18,464 bases of DNA from an uncultured Oscillospiraceae bacterium (GCA_934670025.1 CAKUOS010000043.1:1-18464), one strand, 5' to 3'. Shown: positions 7,010 to 15,877, numbered from the stretch's first letter. The notes: a model not told the origin generated them from the letters alone. Translations and numbers: made by a program.

Positions 7010-8071
7010 ATGAAAGATACGAAAATGCTGAGCGTGGCCGTGATCGGCTGCGGCTATTTCGGCGGCAACCACGCGCACATCTATGAGGCGCTGCCCAATG
7101 CGGAGCTGGTCGCGGTCTGCGACTTCAACCACGAGATGGCCGACGCGCTGGCCGCGGACATCAACGCCCATCGCGCGCCCGGCGCGGCGCAGTGCCGCGC
7201 GTTCTATGACACGGAGCAGATGCTCCGCGAGATCGGCGGCGAGCTCGATGCGTGCAGCGTCGCGGTTTCGGAGCATTTCCACTACGACGCGGCCAAGCCC
7301 GTCATCGAGGCAGGCAAGGCGCTGCTGCTGGAAAAGCCCATCGCGCAGGACGGCGAGACGGCCGACAAGATCATGGCGCTCGTCAAAGAGCACGGCACGC
7401 GCATGATGGTCGGACAGGTCCTGAAATTCGACCCGAAGTATCAGATCATGGCCGACCGGATCGCGCGCGGCGAATTCGGCCAGGTGACGAATATGTATCT
7501 TGAGCGCTCGTCGACCAACGGCGTGCCGAAGCGTCTGCACGGCGCGATCTCGATGTATCACTACATGGGCGTGCATGATTTTGAGGCGATGCTCACCTTC
7601 GCCGGCGACGCAAAGCCCGTCAAGGTCTATGCACAGGCCGTCGATAAGGTCAACGGGCAGTTCAACGGCCCGCGCGCCGTGAACGAGGGCGACGCCACAT
7701 TCAACACCATCACGTTTGACAACGGCACCATCGCCGTCATCCACCTGTTCTGGGCGCACGCGAGCGAATCGCTGGGCTTCGTGGCCCGCGCGCACGTGTT
7801 CGGCACGGAGGCGACCGGCTATATCGACATCAAGAGCCAGGGGCTGGAGTTCTATCATAAGAACGACTATGTGGACTACCCCGAGCTGACCTACTGGCCG
7901 GAGTTCAACGGCGAGATCCAGGGCGCGTTGAAGGCGGAGCTGCTGCACTTCTGCGACGCGACGATCAACAACAAGCCGTATATCGTGAACAACGACCGCG
8001 CCGTGCTGGCCGTGAAGGTCATCGACGCCTGCCGCAAGTCGCTGAAGACCGGGATGCCCGTGGAGCTGTAA
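7010..8071 (+). CDS. Gfo/Idh/MocA-family oxidoreductase (first copy)
   Basis: A 353-residue cytoplasmic NAD(P)-dependent dehydrogenase of the glucose-fructose oxidoreductase/inositol 2-dehydrogenase family. The N-terminal Rossmann fold has VIGCGYFGGNH (residues 11-21) and an Asp at the end of the second strand (VAVCD, 34-38), which favours NAD over NADP. The conserved EKP (108-110) supplies the catalytic Lys109. The C-terminal substrate domain has GVHDFEAM with His189 and Asp190 in the usual catalytic position. The start has AGGAGG upstream. It lies between the DUF5107 gene and a CUT2 permease, so it most likely oxidises or reduces the imported sugar, a derivative of it, or a cyclitol. The exact substrate cannot be told from the sequence. 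Confidence 0.92.
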   Translation: MKDTKMLSVAVIGCGYFGGNHAHIYEALPNAELVAVCDFNHEMADALAADINAHRAPGAAQCRAFYDTEQMLREIGGELDACSVAVSEHFHYDAAKPVIEAGKALLLEKPIAQDGETADKIMALVKEHGTRMMVGQVLKFDPKYQIMADRIARGEFGQVTNMYLERSSTNGVPKRLHGAISMYHYMGVHDFEAMLTFAGDAKPVKVYAQAVDKVNGQFNGPRAVNEGDATFNTITFDNGTIAVIHLFWAHASESLGFVARAHVFGTEATGYIDIKSQGLEFYHKNDYVDYPELTYWPEFNGEIQGALKAELLHFCDATINNKPYIVNNDRAVLAVKVIDACRKSLKTGMPVEL

Positions 8072-8109
8072 GCGCCGGCACAAACGCAATTTTACCTGGG
8101 GGTAAGGAC

Positions 8110-9087
8110 ATGAGCAAGATCAAACTGGGCACGAAGGCGCACATCGACTGGAACCGCGCCGTCAACATCGGCATTCTGGTGATTTTGATGTGCGCCGCGA
8201 CCATCGCAAATCCCTCGTTCCTGACGCTGAGCAATCTGCTCGGCATTCTGGAGCAGAATGCGGCCAAGGGCGTCATGGCGCTCGGCGTCATGTTCGTGCT
8301 GATCACGGGCGGCATCGACCTTGCGATGGAGACGGGCCTGACGATGATCGCGGTCGTGTCAAGCATCATCCATATCAATGCCGGCGGGAATACGGCGCTG
8401 CTGGTGCTGCTGTGCATCGTGATCGGCGCGGCGCTCGGCGCGGTGAACGGATTTCTGATCACAAAGCTGAAGCTGCTGCCGTTCGTCGCCACGCTCGGCA
8501 TGATGTCCGTGGCCGAAGGCATCACGTACTGGGTCTCGGAGGGCGAGCTGATGTTCCTGAACGCGCCGGGCGTAGGCTTTATCGGCCGCGGCAAGGTCTT
8601 CGGCGTCATTCCGTTCCAGACGATCTGCTTTATCGGAATGGCCGTGATCGCGGCTGTGATCCTCTACCGCACGCGGCTGGGCGTTGCGACGTATGCGCTC
8701 GGCAGCAATGAGGACGCGGCGAGCTACTGCGGCATCAACACCGCACGGCAGAAATTCAAGGTCTATGTGCTCGAGGGGATGTTCCTCGGCGTGGCGGCGC
8801 TTCTGACCGTCAGCCGCGTGGGGCAGATCTCCCCGAACCTCGGCAGCGGCTCCATGATGGACGCCATCGCGGCGGCCGTCATCGGCGGCACGAGCACGAT
8901 GGGCGGCCGCGGCACCGTCAGCGGCACGATCATCGGCACGCTCATCATGGGCGTTCTCATCAACGCCCTGACCTTTATGAGCATCCCCGTCAACGCGCAG
9001 TCGGCGATCAAGGGCCTTGTGATCCTCGCCGCGATCATCACCGACGCCGTGTTCGCCAATGTGCGCGAGAAGAAGGGAAAGACGTAA
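8110..9087 (+). CDS. CUT2 (RbsC-type) sugar ABC transporter permease, stand-alone
   Basis: A 325-residue inner membrane permease of the ribose/xylose/galactoside (CUT2) family. It has eight or more hydrophobic segments, the family hallmark ITGGIDLAMETG (residues about 58-69), and a C-terminal glycine-rich loop with GGTSTMGGRGTVSGT, which contacts the ATPase in this family. GGGGG and AAGGA lie just ahead of the ATG. It starts 38 bp after the oxidoreductase and is followed by the binding-protein gene after 61 bp. The operon has a second, distinct RbsC-type domain fused to the ATPase, so the membrane channel is probably a heterodimer of the two. Substrate unknown; a sugar or polyol is expected. 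Confidence 0.93.
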   Translation: MSKIKLGTKAHIDWNRAVNIGILVILMCAATIANPSFLTLSNLLGILEQNAAKGVMALGVMFVLITGGIDLAMETGLTMIAVVSSIIHINAGGNTALLVLLCIVIGAALGAVNGFLITKLKLLPFVATLGMMSVAEGITYWVSEGELMFLNAPGVGFIGRGKVFGVIPFQTICFIGMAVIAAVILYRTRLGVATYALGSNEDAASYCGINTARQKFKVYVLEGMFLGVAALLTVSRVGQISPNLGSGSMMDAIAAAVIGGTSTMGGRGTVSGTIIGTLIMGVLINALTFMSIPVNAQSAIKGLVILAAIITDAVFANVREKKGKT

Positions 9088-9096
9088 CGTGTTTTG

Positions 9097-9110
9097 GAGC
9101 GGATCCGCTC
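9097..9110. repeat. Intercistronic palindrome before the binding-protein gene
   Basis: GAGCGGATCCGCTC is a perfect 14-bp palindrome. With flanking G-U and A-U pairs it extends to a 12-bp potential RNA stem (9092-9115). It lies between the permease stop and the binding-protein ribosome binding site. It has no U-run, so it may mark a processing or stabilising structure rather than a stop. Confidence 0.4.
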
Positions 9111-9148
9111 TGAAATAAACATAACATGAGAAAAACGGAGGTACTACA

Positions 9149-10297
9149 GTGAAAAAGATCTTAGCGCTCGTACTCGCATTCGCCATGCTTGCGACGGTAC
9201 TCGCAGGCTGCGCATCCGGCACCGACACCAAGAACGACACGCCGCAGACGGAGCAGCCCGCCGCCGAACAGCCGGCGCAGCAGCCCGCCGAAGAACCCGC
9301 CGCAGAGGAGCCTGCCGCGGAAGAAAGCAACAAGGATAAGAAAATGGTCATCGGCATGGCCTGCATCAACCTCAGCGACGCCGGTCTCGTCCTCATCAAG
9401 AAGGGCGCGGATCTCGCGGGCGAGGATTACAACTGCGAGCTGGTCTGGAAGGCCTGCGACGGCAGCATCGACACCCAGATCGACCAGATCCGCGGCTTCG
9501 TGCAGCAGGGCGTCGACGCCATCTGGATCGACTCGTGCGACGTGGCCGGTATCGTTGACGTCGTCAACGAGGCGACCGCCGCGGGCGTCATCGTCCTGAC
9601 CGCAGGCAGCAAGGTCGAGGCCGACGCCAACTACAACCTCATCTACCCCGACTATGTGGACGCATACTTCGCCGGCATGGCCGTCGGCAAGTACTATGAA
9701 GGCCAGGAAGGCTCCGTCGCGCTGGTCGTCGGCTCCGCCGGCAACCTCGTCTCCGAAAAGCGCCAGGAGGGCTTCACCGACGCCATCGCCAACTTCCCGA
9801 ACCTCAAGCTCGTCACCGGTATGGGCCAGTGGGACGCCAACACGTCCATGACCGTCGCTGAGGACCTGTGCCGCTCCAACCCGGATCTGCTGCATATGCA
9901 CGTCATCGCCTCCGGTATGAGCTTCGGCGCGTATCAGGGCGTCCTGAACGCCGGTGCGGACATCACCATCTCCACCAACGACGGCGACCCGACCTCTCTG
10001 GACCATCTGGAAGCCGGCGAGTATCTGCTTGACAACGTTGTCGGCAACGAGCGTCTGGGCTACTGGGGCATCGTCATCGCGCGCCGCCTGTTTGACGGCG
10101 AAGAGATGGCCGTCGACCAGTATCTGCCGACCTACAAGGTCGCAGGCGACGAGATGATCCAGTTCATCAACGACAACGGCCTGACCGAGATCGACGGCAC
10201 GACGTATTCCGTCGTCACCATCGACGAGGCCCGCCAGATCGTCGACTCTGCGTCCTACCGCGTGGAATTCAACGACAGCTTCGTTCCCACCAAGTAA
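9149..10297 (+). CDS. Sugar-binding lipoprotein of the CUT2 ABC transporter
   Basis: A 382-residue lipoprotein that captures the substrate outside the membrane and delivers it to the permease pair. The signal peptide ends in the lipobox TVLAGC with the lipidated Cys21. A flexible acidic, Pro/Ala/Glu-rich linker follows (residues 22-64), then a type I periplasmic-binding fold (about 66-345) of the ribose/galactose-binding class with MVIGMACINLSDAG, GVDAIWIDSCD and ISTNDGDPTSL. The start is the GTG at 9149, preceded by GGAGG with seven bases between; no in-frame ATG has comparable support. C-ending codons are frequent, as expected for an abundantly made protein. A strong palindrome follows the gene. 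The binding fold indicates a monosaccharide or similar small polyol; the ligand is not evident. Confidence 0.95.
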   Translation: MKKILALVLAFAMLATVLAGCASGTDTKNDTPQTEQPAAEQPAQQPAEEPAAEEPAAEESNKDKKMVIGMACINLSDAGLVLIKKGADLAGEDYNCELVWKACDGSIDTQIDQIRGFVQQGVDAIWIDSCDVAGIVDVVNEATAAGVIVLTAGSKVEADANYNLIYPDYVDAYFAGMAVGKYYEGQEGSVALVVGSAGNLVSEKRQEGFTDAIANFPNLKLVTGMGQWDANTSMTVAEDLCRSNPDLLHMHVIASGMSFGAYQGVLNAGADITISTNDGDPTSLDHLEAGEYLLDNVVGNERLGYWGIVIARRLFDGEEMAVDQYLPTYKVAGDEMIQFINDNGLTEIDGTTYSVVTIDEARQIVDSASYRVEFNDSFVPTK

Positions 10298-10315
10298 GCG
10301 TTTCCCCGGCTTTTT

Positions 10316-10347
10316 CCGGGAGACGGAGGCGCGCCTCCGTCTCCCGG
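10316..10347 (+). other. Perfect 32-bp palindrome between binding protein and permease-ATPase
   Basis: Arms 10316-10331 and 10332-10347 are exact reverse complements, giving a very stable GC-rich hairpin 19 bases after the lipoprotein stop. Only TTT and then an A-run follow, so termination would be partial. A second weak stem, AAAAAAC (10351-10357) with GTTTTTT (10364-10370), comes next. A likely role is 3'-end protection and differential expression, with more binding protein than transporter, as is common in ABC operons. Confidence 0.7.
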
Positions 10348-10481
10348 TTTAAAAAACGGCCCTGTTTTTTGCAGGACTCCCGCATTTTCTGATATTTGCA
10401 CAAACAGAGACATCGAGCGATGCTCTTTTATCAGCGCAGCAGCACCCGTTCGCCCCGCTGTTGCAGGAAGGCAAGGTTGAT

Positions 10482-13043
10482 ATGGCAAAGTTAACTCGTG
10501 AGAAACTGTCGCCCATGGCAAAACGGTATCTGATCCTGCTGGGGATCGTGTTCGCATTTCTGCTTGCGTTCTCCCTGTCGATCAACAATTTTGCAAATGT
10601 GATGACACTGACCAATCTTATCCGTCAGTCCGCGGTATTCACGATCCTGTCGGTCGGCATGACCATCGTGATCATCTGCGGCGGTATCGATCTTTCTGTT
10701 GGTGCAAACATTGCGCTGAGCGGCGCAGTCGCCGCAGTCGTGATCAACGCAGTCGGCGCGGAGACCCCGGCCGGCGCCGTCGCGGGCTTCGTGACGGCCA
10801 TCGCGGTCTCGACGCTCATCGGCGCGTGCAACGGCGTGCTGTGCGGCTATCTGAAGATCAGCGCGTTCATGGCGACGCTCGCCATGCAGACGTTCTGCAA
10901 GGGCCTGACGCTGCTCATCATGAACAGCGTGCGCATCGTGGTCCCCAACAAAATTTTCAAATGGCTCGGCAACGGCCAGTGGACGCTCGGCCCGGTCGTC
11001 ATTCCGACGAGCGTGTGCGTGCTCGTGCCGTTTATCCTGTTCTGCCTGTGGGCGGTGAAGAATCTGCGCTTCGGCGTGCAGCTCTACGCCGTCGGCGGCA
11101 ACGCAAGGGCCGCGCACGCGGCCGGTATCGACTCCAACCGCTTCATTTTCTTTACCTATCTCATCACGGGCATCCTGTGCGGCATTGCGACGATCATCAC
11201 CGTCGGCCGCGCAGGCTCGGCGCAGCCGCTGGCGGGCGAGGGTCTGGAATTTACGGTCATCACGGCCGTGGTGCTCGGCGGCACGAGTCTGCTCGGCGGC
11301 GTCGGCACGATCGCGGGCACGTTCCTCGGGTGCCTGCTGATGGGCACCATCACGCTGGGCATCAACATGATCAATATTTCCGTGTTCTGGAACTATATCA
11401 TCAAGGGCCTGTGCGTGCTCGTGGCCGTGCTGGCCGATCAGGCCATCGCGTCGGTGCATGAGATCTTCAAGCCGAAGGCGAAGGCTGCCGAGGCGCACAA
11501 CGACGAGGCCGTCGCGGCCATGAAGCGGACGAAGGAGCACGTGCTGGAGTTCCGCGGCATCGAAAAGAGCTTCTCGGGCGTGCCGGCGCTGAAGGATATC
11601 TCGTTCCAGATCAAGGCCGGCAGCGTCCACGCGCTGATGGGCGAAAACGGCGCGGGCAAATCCACGCTCATCAAGATCCTCTCGGGCGTCTATCAGAAGG
11701 ACGGCGGCAGCATCCTGATCGACGGCGTGCCGGTCGAGGTCCACAATACGCTCGATTCGCAGAAGCTGGGCATCTCCGTCATTTATCAGGAATTCGCGCT
11801 CGTACCGGAGCTGAGCATCGCGCAGAACGCCTTCCTCGGCAAGGAAAAATGCAGGGCGAAGCTGTTTTTGTCCGTCCGCGAGATGATGAAGGAGACGGAA
11901 AAATTCGTGCAGAAGCTGAATCTCAAGGTGAACGTCGCGCAGAAGACGCGCACGCTCTCCGTCAGCCAGATGCAGATGGTCGAGATCGCAAAGGCAATGA
12001 GCGCCGATTCGTGGCTGGTCGTCATGGACGAGCCGACCTCGGCCATCACCGACGCGGACAAGGAAAAGCTCTTCCGCGTCATCCGCGAAATGAAGGAAGC
12101 GGGCATGGCCATCATCTATGTCTCGCACCGGATGCAGGAGATCTTTGAGATCTGCGACGAAGTGACCGTCCTGCGCGACGGACGCTATATTGCAACCATG
12201 CCGGTCGCGGAAACGAACGAGCAGGCGCTCACGCGCCTGATGGTCGGCCGCGAGGTCAACGACGTCTTCACGCGCGAGCGCGTGAACTTTGACCGCAGCG
12301 CACAGCCGGTTTTGCAGGTGAAGGAATTGCGCCGCGACGGCGTGTTCGAGCCCATCAGCTTTGAGGTCCATGCGGGCGAGGTGCTCGGCCTGTCGGGCCT
12401 GATGGGCGCCGGCCGCACGGAGATCGCGCGCTGCATCTTCGGCCTCGACCGCTATGACGGCGGCACGATCGTCTTCAACGGCCAGCCGGTCGATATCCGT
12501 TCGCCGAAGCAGGCGCTGGAGCTGGGCATCTGCTACGTCTCCGAGGACCGCCGCCGCGAGGGCATCATCCCGCTGCGCAGTCTGAAGGAAAATATCTCGC
12601 TGGCCGATCTGGAGCAGATCTGCACGAACGGGCTCGTGGACGAAAAGAAGATGGACGCGCTCTACGACGAATATCATGAAAAGTTCCGCATCAAGGCCGT
12701 CTCCGGCGATCAGCCGATCGCGCGGCTGTCCGGCGGCAACCAGCAGAAATGCTGCCTGGCGAAGATGCTCGCCTGCAAGCCGAAGCTGCTCATCCTCGAC
12801 GAGCCGACGCGCGGCATCGACGTCGGCGCGAAGAAGGAGATCCACCAGCTCATCGAGAAGATGGCGAAGGAAAACATGGCCATCATCCTCATTTCGTCCG
12901 AGCTTCCGGAGATCCTCGGCGCGAGCGACCGCGTGATCGTGCTGTGCGAGGGCAAAAAGACGGGCGAACTGCTGCACGATGAGGCAACGGAGGAGAATAT
13001 CATGGAGCGCGCGTTCGGCGTGGCCGCCGACATGGGCGCGTGA
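10482..13043 (+). CDS. Fused CUT2 permease and double-domain ABC ATPase
   Basis: An 853-residue single reading frame joining two normally separate parts. Residues 1-325 are an RbsC-type permease (hallmark GGIDLSVGANIALSG, 67-81; VVLGGTSLLGGVGTIAGT, 263-280). After a charged linker (326-353) comes an RbsA-type tandem ATPase. NBD1 has Walker A GENGAGKST (387-395), signature LSVSQ (492-496), Walker B VVMDEP with Glu517, and His549. NBD2 has a lysine-less Walker A GLMGAGRTE (639-647), signature LSGGNQQ (749-755) and Walker B ILDEP (771-775). One degenerate site is usual for RbsA proteins. The start is the ATG at 10482, with AGGAAGG upstream. The membrane and cytosolic parts energise uptake by the preceding binding protein and permease. 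An internal ATG at 11520 lacks a good ribosome binding site, so separate ATPase production is unlikely. Confidence 0.92.
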   Translation: MAKLTREKLSPMAKRYLILLGIVFAFLLAFSLSINNFANVMTLTNLIRQSAVFTILSVGMTIVIICGGIDLSVGANIALSGAVAAVVINAVGAETPAGAVAGFVTAIAVSTLIGACNGVLCGYLKISAFMATLAMQTFCKGLTLLIMNSVRIVVPNKIFKWLGNGQWTLGPVVIPTSVCVLVPFILFCLWAVKNLRFGVQLYAVGGNARAAHAAGIDSNRFIFFTYLITGILCGIATIITVGRAGSAQPLAGEGLEFTVITAVVLGGTSLLGGVGTIAGTFLGCLLMGTITLGINMINISVFWNYIIKGLCVLVAVLADQAIASVHEIFKPKAKAAEAHNDEAVAAMKRTKEHVLEFRGIEKSFSGVPALKDISFQIKAGSVHALMGENGAGKSTLIKILSGVYQKDGGSILIDGVPVEVHNTLDSQKLGISVIYQEFALVPELSIAQNAFLGKEKCRAKLFLSVREMMKETEKFVQKLNLKVNVAQKTRTLSVSQMQMVEIAKAMSADSWLVVMDEPTSAITDADKEKLFRVIREMKEAGMAIIYVSHRMQEIFEICDEVTVLRDGRYIATMPVAETNEQALTRLMVGREVNDVFTRERVNFDRSAQPVLQVKELRRDGVFEPISFEVHAGEVLGLSGLMGAGRTEIARCIFGLDRYDGGTIVFNGQPVDIRSPKQALELGICYVSEDRRREGIIPLRSLKENISLADLEQICTNGLVDEKKMDALYDEYHEKFRIKAVSGDQPIARLSGGNQQKCCLAKMLACKPKLLILDEPTRGIDVGAKKEIHQLIEKMAKENMAIILISSELPEILGASDRVIVLCEGKKTGELLHDEATEENIMERAFGVAADMGA

Positions 13044-13061
13044 GCGGGAAGGAGCTGCAAG

Positions 13062-13499
13062 ATGAACGGAGAACTGTATTTTGAAGAGCATCCGTGGCTG
13101 CGGGCCTGCGCGGTCGTAAAAAAGAAGGATCCCGGCAGGATCGAACAGATCGTGGCGCAGTGCGTCTGCCCGCGCGGCACGCTGGAGGAAAATCTGGCGC
13201 TGTGGAAGCGGCGCGTGACGGAGCTGGCCGGGGAAGAACGGAAGGGCGATCTGCTGCGCGGCGAACACGTGCTGTCGTATATCGGCACGTTCGGCGACGG
13301 CACGATCGTGCGGATGTTCCTGGACGACGCTGCGGACGACGTGAGCGAGAATTTTGAGATCGTCACGAAGACGTCGCTGATCGTCTGGAAGCCGGTCAAC
13401 ACCAATCAGGGGCATCTGCTGTCGGACGGCAGCTGCTTCATCGAGAGCCGGCAGCATTTCGTCGCCGATCTGGCGGACGGATGCAGCATCGGCGGATGA
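13062..13499 (+). CDS. Unassigned 145-residue protein in the sugar operon
   Basis: A small soluble protein with no signal peptide or membrane segment. GGAAGGAG lies seven bases upstream of the ATG. It starts 18 bp after the permease-ATPase stop and ends 16 bp before the second oxidoreductase, so it is clearly part of the operon. I do not recognise the family. Visible traits are an N-terminal helical half, rich in charge (to about residue 65), then a beta-rich half (LSYIGTFGDGTIVRMF, FEIVTKTSLIVWKP). There are five cysteines at residues 16, 34, 36, 125 and 141, including a CVC pair that could bind metal or form a disulfide. A small accessory enzyme, an epimerase-like protein or an oxidoreductase partner are all possible; none can be supported from the sequence. 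Confidence 0.8.
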   Translation: MNGELYFEEHPWLRACAVVKKKDPGRIEQIVAQCVCPRGTLEENLALWKRRVTELAGEERKGDLLRGEHVLSYIGTFGDGTIVRMFLDDAADDVSENFEIVTKTSLIVWKPVNTNQGHLLSDGSCFIESRQHFVADLADGCSIGG

Positions 13500-13515
13500 A
13501 GAGGAGGGAAGCATC

Positions 13516-14541
13516 ATGATCCGTTTGGGTATTCTGAGTCTGGCGCACCCGCATTCCCGGGGCAACCACATCCCGGCGCTCAAGTATATGCGCGAGCGCT
13601 TCCCGGTCACGGCCATTTATCATGACGACGCGGCGTTCGCCGCGCCGTGGGTGGAGATGTTCGGCGCGAAGTATTATGATTCGCGCGACGCGCTGCTGGC
13701 CGACCGCACGATCGACGCGGTCCTCATCACCTCGACGAACGACCGCCACGCGGAGGACTGCATCGCCGCGGCAAAGGCCGGCAAGGCCATCTTCTGCGAC
13801 AAACCGGTCGCCATCAGCGTGGACGACGGCGCGCGCATCGTCGCCGCCGTCAAGCAGTACGGCGTGCCGTTCCTGACGACGTTCCCCGTGCGCTTCAGCG
13901 ACGCCGTGCTGCGCACAAAGAAGATGATCGACGAGGGAAAGCTCGGCAGGATCCTGGCCATCACGGCCACGAACCACGGCTCGATGTACGAACCCGGCGC
14001 GCCGGCGTGGGTCCTCGACCCGAAGCGCAACGGCGGCGGCTGCATCATCGACCATACCGTCCATGTGGCGGATATCATCCGCTGGTTCACGGGCGAGGAA
14101 TTTGAGACGGTCGGCGTCGAGGCCAAGCACGCGCTGCACGACAACATCACCGCCGAGGATATCGCCGTCATGCAGGGCACGATGACGGGCGGCACGATCT
14201 ATCAGATCGACGCCTCCTGGTCGCGCAGCGGCAGCTATCCGATGTGGGGCGACGTGACGATCCGCGTCGTCGGCGAAAAGGGCGCGGCGTTCCTGGATCT
14301 TTACAACAACCAGCGCATGGAGGTCTATACGACCGACGGCAGCTATGAGCTGCAATATCCGAATCTCGTCGCCAAGGAGCACGGCGACATCTTTGACGAC
14401 TATCTGCGCCACGTCGAGACCGGCGCGCCGCTCATCGGTGCGGGCGTGGTCGACGGCTTCCGCACGATCGAGCTGGCCTATGCGGCGTATGACGCGCTGG
14501 CCGCGGGGAAGCCCATCCATATCGCGCGCAGATACGTCTGA
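13516..14541 (+). CDS. Gfo/Idh/MocA-family oxidoreductase (second copy, variant Rossmann loop)
   Basis: A 341-residue cytoplasmic dehydrogenase, last gene of the sugar operon, with GAGGAGGG seven bases before its ATG. The fold is supported by CDKPVAI (residues 94-100; catalytic Lys96) and the substrate-domain motif GGGCIIDHTVHVADIIRW, with Asp179, His183 and Asp186 in the usual positions. The first loop is unusual: where the family has GxGxxG, this protein has LGILSLAHPHSRGNH (4-18). Such histidine-containing loops occur in a subgroup of the family, so this need not mean loss of cofactor binding. It is clearly not a duplicate of the first oxidoreductase, since similarity is limited to family motifs. 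Two dehydrogenases in one pathway suggest an oxidation paired with a reduction on the imported compound. Confidence 0.9.
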   Translation: MIRLGILSLAHPHSRGNHIPALKYMRERFPVTAIYHDDAAFAAPWVEMFGAKYYDSRDALLADRTIDAVLITSTNDRHAEDCIAAAKAGKAIFCDKPVAISVDDGARIVAAVKQYGVPFLTTFPVRFSDAVLRTKKMIDEGKLGRILAITATNHGSMYEPGAPAWVLDPKRNGGGCIIDHTVHVADIIRWFTGEEFETVGVEAKHALHDNITAEDIAVMQGTMTGGTIYQIDASWSRSGSYPMWGDVTIRVVGEKGAAFLDLYNNQRMEVYTTDGSYELQYPNLVAKEHGDIFDDYLRHVETGAPLIGAGVVDGFRTIELAYAAYDALAAGKPIHIARRYV

Positions 14542-14593
14542 ACCGGTTTGAGGGGATGATGCAGGCGGGCGTCTGCACATCATGTTGACAATG

Positions 14594-14638
14594 CGAAGCC
14601 CCGGCCGCAGCTGCGGCCGGGGCTTCGCGGCTGTTTTT
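14594..14638 (+). terminator. Strong terminator closing the sugar operon
   Basis: A perfect 34-bp GC-rich palindrome (arms 14594-14610 and 14611-14627) lies 52 bases after the last operon gene. TTTTT follows at 14634-14638, six bases past the stem. The ychF promoter starts 22 bases later, so the stop insulates the two transcripts. Confidence 0.8.
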
Positions 14639-14659
14639 GCGCGAAAAGCGGAAAAACAG

Positions 14660-14688
14660 TTGAGAGAATCGCCCGGGTCTGCTATAAT
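14660..14688 (+). promoter_or_regulatory. Promoter of ychF
   Basis: TTGAGA (14660-14665), a 17-bp spacer and consensus TATAAT (14683-14688) lie 38 bases ahead of the ychF start. It is the closest match to the sigma-A consensus at the -10 box in the window, together with the AraC-family promoter. Confidence 0.85.
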
Positions 14689-14725
14689 CGGTGCAAAGAC
14701 AAAAGAAAACGGAGATGTTGATTCT

Positions 14726-15823
<1,098 letters not shown>

Positions 15824-15833
15824 GAAGTATAAG

Positions 15834-15871
15834 AAACCCGGCGTTCCGTCAAAGCGGAACGCCGGGTTTTT
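15834..15871. terminator. Bidirectional terminator between convergent ychF and the SLH protein
   Basis: A perfect 15-bp stem (15834-15848 with 15855-15869) closes on a 6-base loop and continues into TTTTT on the plus strand. On the minus strand the stem is followed by TTTCTTATAC. It lies 10 bases after the ychF stop and 6 bases after the stop of the converging gene, so it can serve both. Confidence 0.88.
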
Positions 15872-15877
15872 GCACAG

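Noticed and set aside
10461..10481. TTG start adding seven residues to the permease-ATPase
   Set aside because: ATG 10482 has AGGAAGG upstream at a fitting distance and gives an ordinary N-terminus.
10491..13616. A 1041-codon open frame on the minus strand opposite the permease-ATPase
   Set aside because: It runs antisense across three clear plus-strand genes and has shadow-frame composition; the plus-strand proteins have unmistakable motifs.
14582..14725. Longer ychF start at 14582
   Set aside because: It begins inside the region before the terminator stem and promoter; the YchF family starts at MKLGIVGLPNVGKST.
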